Assembly: GCF_010183535.1 (NCBI RefSeq)
Contig: NC_071331.1
Coordinates: 13,268,001 to 13,332,000, forward strand
Direction of reading: 5' to 3'
Length of the DNA: 64,000 bases
DNA from: Caenorhabditis remanei
Taxonomy: Eukaryota > Nematoda > Chromadorea > Rhabditida > Rhabditidae
The notes below the pieces were generated by a model that was given only the letters and a program-made list of their open reading frames with translations, ran no database searches and was not told the origin of the DNA. Positions 57,201 to 64,000 of the stretch are shown here, piece after piece (position 1 is the stretch's first letter; each line of letters opens with the position of its first letter). The position numbers and the translations under genes are program-made.

Positions 57201-58392
57201 TTATAGGTTCAATGGCTCGATAAGCGACTACGTTTTTACAGCTTTCCAAGAAGTGGATGTCTTTTATTATTCTGGACCACGATCAACAGTTCAATTCAAT
57301 TTCGATTATAAACAAGGTTTTTAATTCGAAGTGGAGTTAACAAACAACAAACGTTTTTTAGTTGATAACTGTAATCTCAATTGCACTGGAGATAACGGAA
57401 AGTGCAGAGTAAGTCAATCTGGAGTGCAGTATTGTGAATGCAAGAAATGCGAATACACTGGAGATTTTTGCGAAAGTAAGTTGTAGAAACCAAAGTGAGG
57501 GAAAAGTTCAGAAACCATCTTTTTCAGCTCCCCTTGCTGATCCATGTCAGTCGAAACAGAAACGAGTATGTGGTCAAAATGCTGACCCACAGTATGGATT
57601 ATGCTATAAGTAAAATTGTTTTATTCAGAACCAGTTTATAGAAATTTGATTGCAGGAACGCATGTTTTGATCAATGTTATGCTTGCGAATGCGCCCCTGG
57701 TGCAGATACTGACTCTCCACAGAAATGCAAGAGCATTCAAAATCCCTCTCGTAAGTAAAAGAACCGCTTGAGTCATGATTCTTTAAACATTATTTTGCCG
57801 GTATATTTTTTTCCACGACAAATCGCAGAATATCCCAATGAAGACTATTTTTACAAGTATAGAAAGTTTGCAATTGTTCAGTTAGTATTAAGAACAGGTG
57901 TGCATGAATAGGGTACCCCTAACTTTCAATAATTTGAATAAACAAAACAAAAATGATCCCACTCCATGAATCTTTCAGCGCCGGTACTCCCAACTGGTGA
58001 TCCAGTCTGTCCAAGCACTGCTGCTCCAACTACAACTCCAGCTCTTTTCACATCCACAGTTTCTCTAAGTGGAAGTACTCAAAGTAGTGGTACAGTCAAT
58101 CCATCTCAACCAACTGATGGATCCACTGCTTCGCCAGCTTCGACTGGGACTACTGTAACTGCGGATCCAAATGCATCTACAGGTAGTATTTCAGATTCCA
58201 AAATGTCCTGATGTAAGACAACTTCTGAGTTTTTACAGCAAGTACCGTAACTACTCCAGCACCAAGTTCATCTACAGGTCTGTCGACATAACTACTTTAG
58301 TAGTGATAAATTAAGTATTTTCAGTTGTCTCGAGCACGGAAACTTTGGTCGCTTCAACAGCTACTAGCAACTCACCATCAGGAGAAACTTAA
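54278..58392 (+). CDS. Secreted mucin-like protein with coiled coil and EGF-like module
   Basis: Sixteen exons join in frame to 527 residues: 54278-54341, 55587-55637, 56004-56156, 56200-56320, 56394-56529, 56580-56669, 56775-56820, 56907-56983, 57028-57161, 57207-57316, 57362-57475, 57528-57609, 57656-57750, 57979-58182, 58239-58277, 58325-58392. Order: a signal peptide (MKFLSAVLVLLVASSHVLG), a Ser/Thr/Gly/Pro mucin segment, a coiled coil (AKLILQQAVQLNQQINALND), a beta-rich CUB-like domain between the Cys of VTPCTNK and EGF-like Cys clusters (CNLNCTGDNGKC, YCECKKCEYTGDFC, NACFDQCYACEC), then a second mucin tail. The ATG immediately follows TTTTCAG, a likely trans-splice site. Heavy O-glycosylation is expected. 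I do not recognise a named orthologue. Confidence 0.8.
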
Positions 58393-59459
58393 ATCCGAGT
58401 ATTTTGTGTAACTTCGGCAAGAAATCAAAAAATTCTCCGATGTTTCGAACATCAAGATAAATATGTAAAGCTTGTGTTAAACTAGGTTTTCTAATTCGCA
58501 TATTTACTAATGAAAGCCTTCCTAGCACTGAACCGCTCAACTACATCATTATCCTTTTCCTTAATTGGCTCTAGACAGAACTGCAGCGTCACTAGTGAAA
58601 CTTCTCAAATTTTTTCCGTCTCATCTTTTTTGTACCTTGAGTGCTTGGCCTCAGCCAATAACTTCTAGATTTCAGATGGTTCTCTGCTTTCGAAATATCT
58701 CTCTATTCAAACACAATGAGGTTAGGATTTTTGATCCTATTAAGGTTCGAGTAAAGCTCTCACCCATATTGTCTTCCCTTCATACTCTAAATACATATAT
58801 CTTCTTCCAATAACCTCCTCTTATTACATTTTCCCAAAAACCCATCCAACCATGTGTCCACCCAGTCCCCCCTCTTACGCTTCTTTGTCCTGCACCTTCT
58901 GCTGGTGGTGGAAGATCCATTATGTATACATAGACACACACACACTCTTCGGAATATACATACACAAACAAACACACACCTTTTCAAATTGTAGAGACCT
59001 TCTCCTCCTCTCTTTTTCCCTTTTTCCCCCCGTTTTCCTTTAGAATATCGTATTCACACTCAGTCACTATGGGGGCCCCCGTCCGCTTCTCGCATAATTT
59101 CTCCCGCAGTCAGTCATGGCCAGAACGAGAGAGATTGAGAGACATAGAGAGGAAGATCACGCGCTCATAAGAATAAGAGAGACATGAAATATCATCAGAA
59201 ATTGAGAGAACATTGACAAGATTTCGTCTCTTTCTCAGAGCTCTCTCTATTCAGAGTACTCTCTCACACAGAGTCTTCAGTCAGCTGACTTCCTCCAAGA
59301 CCATGAGGGGGGCGGAGCATACAATTGGCACTGTGCCAAGTGGGCGGAGCCTGAAACTAGGGGGCTAACCGTTAAGCCTGAGGCTTTCTTCCACTACTCA
59401 GTCAATCCAAATTTTTGATTCCAAATTCACCCTCTCTCCCTCTCTCTCACTTTCTAAAA
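58393..59459. promoter_or_regulatory. Promoter region of the histone-like gene
   Basis: 1.07 kb without coding exons. It includes a GGGGGCCCCC palindrome at about 59089, GAGA/CTCT tracts (59125-59275), an NFI-type palindrome at 59325-59339 flanked by GGGCGGAGC on both sides, and a CT-rich stretch just before the ATG. The density of GC-rich motifs near the start contrasts with the AT-rich surroundings. Confidence 0.5.
59325..59339. promoter_or_regulatory. NFI-type palindrome TTGGC(N5)GCCAA between two GGGCGGAGC boxes
   Basis: TTGGCACTGTGCCAA matches the full nuclear-factor-I consensus. GGGCGGAGC occurs at 59310-59318 and 59342-59350, in the same orientation and symmetrically spaced around it. 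The ATG of the histone-like gene is 120 bases downstream. Confidence 0.55.
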
Positions 59460-59786
59460 ATGCCAGCCGTCCAAAAAGCCAAGAAAGTCACCAAGACCAA
59501 GAAGGTCGCTGCCAAGCCAAAGACCCCAAAGGTCAAGAAGGTAAGATACAAATCTTGAGAAAATCTGAATTCTATTGAATTATTTTGAAGATTCAGGCGT
59601 CCCCAAGGAAGGCTGCAACACCGAAGAAGGCCGCTAAGAAGCCAGTAAAAAAGGTCGCCGCCAAGAAGTCTCCAGCCAAGAAGGCTGCCCCAAAGAAGGT
59701 AAGTAAAGACTCCTCTGAAACTCTTTTTCTTAGTTATTGAATCCTATCTGATTCTATTTTTCATTTTCTCAAATTTTCAGAAGTAA
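59460..59786 (+). CDS. hil-7: Histone H1-tail-like small basic protein
   Basis: Three exons (59460-59540, 59597-59698, 59781-59786) encode only 62 residues, almost all Lys, Ala, Pro and Val, with repeated AKKxxxKK and TPKK/SPKK/SPAKK-type motifs like the C-terminal tail of linker histone H1. There is no winged-helix globular domain. It would bind linker or minor-groove DNA. Codons are strongly biased (AAG, GCC, CCA), which suggests high expression. The last exon carries just AAG and TAA. The symbol rests on memory that the histone-H1-like gene of this syntenic block in C. elegans is hil-7, and is tentative. Confidence 0.75.
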
Positions 59787-59976
59787 ACGTTCAACATATT
59801 CCATTCGAATCTCTGAAACTCTCCAGAATCTCATTACAACCTTCACACCAAAATGCCTTCAATATAAACTAAACCAATGATAAACTACCTCACTTTTTTA
59901 TGATGTTTTTCAAAAAAACTCTTTCTTATTCTGTACTTTTTCTCTTTTAAATGTACAAACTTACTCTTTTGTCTTC

Positions 59977-59982
59977 AATAAA
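59977..59982 (+). terminator. Polyadenylation signal AATAAA of the histone-like gene
   Basis: It is 190 bases after the stop codon. Its presence suggests polyadenylated mRNA rather than a stem-loop histone message, and no histone 3' stem-loop was noticed. Confidence 0.6.
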
Positions 59983-60941
59983 AACGTTACATTACATTAC
60001 AAACACGTGTTTTCCTGTCTTTACGGTCTTCCGAATATTCAAAAATTTGTAACAATTACCCTATCCAGAGGACAAGAATAGACCGTCCAAAGGAGGGTTG
60101 GATGGGCAGCAATTAGGGTGCGAAACGAGTATCCGTGCGGAAAGAAACGGAAATTTGATTTGCGTTTACAACGCGGAACGGGAAGGAAAAGAAACAGAGG
60201 CGTTAATTATCAACGGCGCAATTAAAATTTTGGACTTAACTACCCTCAAGGTTCTACCAATATACTTTGACAGGAAAACCTCATGTTTCTAATGACTGTC
60301 TGTAATTGCTAATGAGTTTAGTAATTATGGTAATCCATCAGGGTCGAGGTACCAAAGAGTTTTTACCAAAAATGTTTTTCAGGCGATGACGTGTCACTGA
60401 TATAATGCCAATCTAGCAACAAATATTTCAGAGTTCGATATTTCAATCATGGTTTTCCCAGTTAACAGTTGTTGTGCACAATAGCTTCTCTCTCTCTTCA
60501 ATAACAATTTCCTGAGTTTCACTTTTGATTGGTTTAAAACTCCTCTTCTAAAAACCTTTTCTGTAATTGAAGAAGAAGCTCCTATACTTTCTTTTTCCAT
60601 TTTGTGTACGTACGAAGTATTCTCAGAACTGAATAACTTTAATGGGAAATAAATTAATTTTTAAATTTCATTGGTACCGTATTCAGACTAACTGACATAA
60701 TATGGTCAGTTCGAAAATGATCCGACTTGTTCTGTTTCCATAAAAAAGTTAGAAAGTAGACAACTGATTTGAAATAGTTAAGACTTCAGGATTCAAATCG
60801 CATGGATTTCTACACGGAACTCACAAATTCGTCTGTAAGTTTTAGAAAATAGCCTGATACAAGATATGAGCATTAAAGTTAGCTCCATTTCGACACTGAA
60901 GATTATACCGAACTTACCATTTCGATTTTTTTGATGCGATG

Positions 60942-61577
60942 TTTAAAGGTGGACTAAGGTCAACTCTGATATTTTCATAGAATAATGTATGAGTACCTGT
61001 AAGCTCATTTTCATACCGAAAAATTTTTTAAAATCGGTCTGGAACCCGCTGAGAGCGATCGCCGGTGAGTTTGGGCATTTCGCTGGCCGGTGAAAATTGG
61101 CGGTATGGCTCAGCAATTCGAGTTCAGTCGTATGTTCATTTGTTCATTTCATTGAGTTCATCTTCATATTTCAAGAATTTTTCAATTCGGTTCATTCCCC
61201 GCGGAGAACGAGCGGCAAAACAGTTTGGGCATTTCTGTGGCCATGGAACATTCTAGAACTTTTTCGAAAATGTTGTTTTTTTCGAGTTTTCTTCGTTTTT
61301 TCTAACAATTTTGTAATAATTCTATCAATTTTTGCCGTTCACTTTCGAAATTATTGAAAGAAAACAACAAAAATGACCAAAAATAGCGATAAAATTTGAA
61401 AAATTCAACATGGCCGAAGTCGAATTTCTAGGCCACCGAAATGCCCAAACTCACCGGCGATCGCTCTCAGCGGGTTCCAGACCGATTTTTGAAATTTTTT
61501 CGGTATGAAAATGAACTCACAGGTACTCATACATTATTCTATGAAAATATCAGAGTTGACCTTAGTCCACCTTTAAA
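60942..61577. mobile_element. MITE-like element with long terminal inverted repeats
   Basis: About 145 bases at 60942-61090 (TTTAAAGGTGGACTAAGG...) return as reverse complement at 61432-61577 with few differences. The 340-base centre is unique and carries a degenerate third copy of the TTTGGGCATTTC motif. The outer ends are TTTAAA on both sides, which could be a TTAA target duplication (piggyBac type) or part of the repeat. No transposase frame is visible. Confidence 0.8.
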
Positions 61578-63450
61578 TCTTTTTAACACGCCTTATTAAA
61601 TTTCAGAATAACTTTGCTGGAGAATTCGACCTGGATCTTCCAAAACGATGCATCTTATTCCACATCTCTTTCTAAAATTAAGATGTGCTGTTCATCTCTA
61701 ATCAACTTCTCGTCTGACGTCGTCTCACATCATTTGTTTTGTCTGAAACCAAGCATATTCCCCAGTCTATAATTTCCATACGTGGGTGTCGTTTGCTTGT
61801 TTACAAGGTAAATCACATGTTTGAAGCACATAATTACTGCTTCGAGAATCGGAAGCAGACACCTGCGACTACGGTAGATAATTATTCAAATTATCACTAA
61901 ACGTGACTAGGTACATTATTAAATTATTTTTTTTGTTTTCCAGTTCTCCTCCAAATTTGGCACCAACTCATTAGTAACTCTTGATGAGCCACGAAAGTAG
62001 CATTCTTAATCTTTTCATTCCGAATAATCACGAATGTTTCAAACATCGGGACCTTCCAATTCTGCGTCTCTTCAGATTGTGAACTCTCTCATCTCAATCT
62101 ATTATATTATATCTAGACGTTCGTTCCTCCTCCTCTTCTTTCACTCTTCTCTTCCATGTCTGCTTCTCTCTGATTCATACACTATTTTCTAGGTTATATG
62201 TATATATTGTGCTTTTGGTTGTATGTAAGGCGGAGTGCACTCGGAAAGAGCGACAGAGGGAAAGAAAGAGGGAAAGAGGGAAAAGAGGAATTGGGTGGGG
62301 CTCTCAGGGGTTATGCACAGCACGTTTCGTCCCGATGGGCAAGAGAGAAAGCGGAGAAATATTTGGAAATGGAAAGTGTACTTTTGAAAAATGGGGAAAA
62401 GAGGAAGAGAGATGGAGAACGGATAAGAGGAGCTGGAGAAGATAATCGACATGTATGGAGTGAGAGAGAATGAAAGATTATGAGATAATGGATACATATC
62501 AATCAACATACAATGAAAACGGTATCCGGAGAGCATGAGCTTCACCTCATTTGTTCGAAAACTTTGTCTTTCTCGAGGAACAGATTTTTAGAGACGAGGC
62601 CTTTAACACTTTTTAAATGTTAAATCTGTTCTCTGATCCTAGAATCTGGTCCTAGATAGATTTGTTTTGATTACCAGAAAAGCTCTAACATCCCCCCAGA
62701 TTAGGTCTCTAACACAAAAAAGCTGCTGGATTGGCCGGAAGAATACATTCAGAGACCGTCTACTAGAGGATAACCACTGAAAATTTAACTTATATTATGT
62801 TTCCTACGGTATTCATCTTAGACAGAGCAACGTGATCGGATCGGACAAGCAAGACCTTGGAAGTAGTAGCTTTTCCTAAAGTACGAGAAAAAAGTTATAG
62901 AATATGAATGTCATGTTGGATACTCGGGGAAACTATAGAGACTCAGCTCTGAATTTACTGCGTATGGAATGATTGTAAAGAAGAATGCATAGGAGCCAAT
63001 AGGAAATAGTGTACACATTTTTTCAAAAAATCGTATCCCCACCGAATCGTTTCCAACATGTTGCTCAAGACTTTCGACTATGAGCGACGAACTCTTTCAG
63101 TGACTCAATCAATCAAATTTCAGCAGAAAACCTCAGACCTCGTATTTTGTCATAAGCTAACTGATTGTTTCAAGAAGAAAAGTTATATGTTTATGTGCTC
63201 ATACATTGATATGAACTTTAACTTCACAACTATTTCAGAATCCCAATGATTTGATTAGAGCCTATTTACATCAATAAACTCCCATTGGCGTGTTCTGTTC
63301 ATTTTGAGAAACATTAAACTCTTTGTCTAAATCAAAAATAATGATTCTATCCAACTTGATTCGTTTTCCATCATCAAAACAGAATCAGATTTCCCCCCTG
63401 ACAAAAAGAAGTTGCATAAGAAGTTGAATTGAATAGTTGACCTGGAAGAA

Positions 63451-64000
63451 ATGCATTATTTCTGGAGAAACAGCACACAGATTCATCCTACTCCATTTGA
63501 CCTCGAAAAAACATTAATTGTTGTCAAGTCATCTGAAGAAAAGGCTCGAGGTGAGAAGACGAAATGACATAAATATATCCGAATTCGGGAGGAAAACAAT
63601 TCATTTCTTCTTCTCCGATTATGTTTTTGTTTTTACGGTTTGGAAGTTTTGAGAAAGGAATAATCTGGGATAAAGACGGAAAAGTCAGAATGGTTTTCTT
63701 CAGAAAATTTCCATAAGGAAACTAGAGTCTGTTGCTTCCGATAACTGTTGCTTTCGATCGTCAGAGTTTTAAACAGTCTTCATTGTATAGAAAACATGAG
63801 ATGGAAAGGTTTTGTGTTCCATGAAATTGACTTGGCAATGTCCACTGATATATTTGTTTTTCTTTTAGCAAAACAACATGGTTGAGAATAAAAGTCAAAA
63901 TCCTAAACCTGGAATATTCATTTCGAAGAACTAAATTTTGAAAACGTTGATTCAAAAATCTAAAAATTTCCAGTTCCCGAGCATTCCAATTCGCCATTTC
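63451..64000 (+). CDS. Possible first exons of a gene leaving the window
   Basis: ATG at 63451 opens a 33-codon exon (MHYFWRNSTQIHPTPFDLEK and onward) to a good donor GTGAG at 63551. A TTTCCAG acceptor at 63971-63973 would continue the frame in phase (VPEHSNSPF) to the right edge. Composition is plausible for coding, but there is no domain and no clear trans-splice site before the ATG. Tentative. Confidence 0.3.

Larger units (their letters stand above)
59787..63450. other. Long non-coding tail region after the histone-like gene
   Basis: AATAAA at 59977-59982 ends the histone-like transcript. Beyond it I find no supported gene. The minus frame 60394-60600 (68 codons, ATG) is the only one with fairly normal composition, but it has no domain or splice context. 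Frames at 62189-62545 are GA/CT tracts. A palindromic element lies at 60942-61577 and CTGCGTCTC at 62062-62070. Confidence 0.45.

Noticed and set aside
60394..60600. 68-codon minus-strand frame with ATG
   Set aside because: Reasonable composition but no domain, no signal peptide and no splice or expression hint; not supported as a gene.
62189..62545. Overlapping frames on both strands
   Set aside because: GA/CT-rich repeats keep several frames open at once; none has protein-like composition.
1..64000. piRNA (21U) Ruby motif CTGTTTCA, expected if this is chromosome IV
   Set aside because: The matches I noticed lie in coding DNA (for example near 38800) or are one base off (19258, 63157). The search was by eye and not exhaustive, so no piRNA locus is called.

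Overview
The window is nuclear DNA of a nematode of the genus Caenorhabditis. It is AT-rich, and its genes are split by very many introns of about 44-60 bases with GTAAG/GTGAG donors and TTTCAG acceptors. Several start codons sit directly behind an unpaired TTTTCAG, as expected for spliced-leader trans-splicing. Gene content and order also recall the C43G2 - F38A5 - C01B10 part of C. elegans chromosome IV (bicd-1, odr-8, a TraB gene, dnj-11, lec-11, drh-type helicases, carboxylesterases, an ENPP, a METTL13 homologue and a histone-H1-like gene). That comparison is from memory. The species cannot be named from the sequence alone. All gene models were assembled by eye from frames and splice signals; exon phases were checked for most of them.

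Layout. 1-1.8 kb: tail of an unknown gene and a serpentine chemoreceptor, both on +. 2.2-5.5 kb: bicd-1 on -, with a large gene-poor interval upstream of it to 9.2 kb. 9.2-14.0 kb: odr-8 (Ufm1 protease) and a TraB-domain gene on -, the latter divergent from dnj-11 (+, 14.5-16.6 kb). 17-18.9 kb: galectin lec-11 and a SKP1-related gene on -. 19.5-25.2 kb: two head-to-head pairs of a small secreted Tyr/Pro-rich peptide gene (four copies), enclosing an irld-type receptor-L-domain gene and a CW/C-type-lectin gene. 25.5-26.9 kb: nucleotide-sugar transporter (SLC35B4 type).

28.2-37.7 kb: two complete tandem RIG-I-like helicases (DRH-1/DRH-2 type), the sensors that feed antiviral RNAi in worms. The second carries an 863-bp near-perfect foldback element in a small intron. 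38.2-39.8 kb: a type I inositol-polyphosphate 5-phosphatase homologue with several catalytic motifs altered. 41.4-46.0 kb: two tandem membrane-anchored carboxylesterases. 47.8-52.8 kb: ENPP phosphodiesterase and METTL13-type double methyltransferase on +. 53.1-58.4 kb: a small secreted protein and a mucin/EGF-like secreted protein on +. 59.5 kb: a tiny Lys/Ala/Pro-rich histone-H1-tail-like protein. The last 4 kb is mostly non-coding, with a second palindromic element and perhaps the first exon of another gene at the right edge.

The housekeeping genes are single copy and well conserved. The rapidly evolving genes (secreted peptides, lectin, helicases, esterases) are duplicated, inverted or locally homogenised. 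The most interesting features are the rearranged peptide-gene quartet, the foldback inside a dsRNA-sensor gene, the altered phosphatase and the NFI-type composite site before the histone-like gene.
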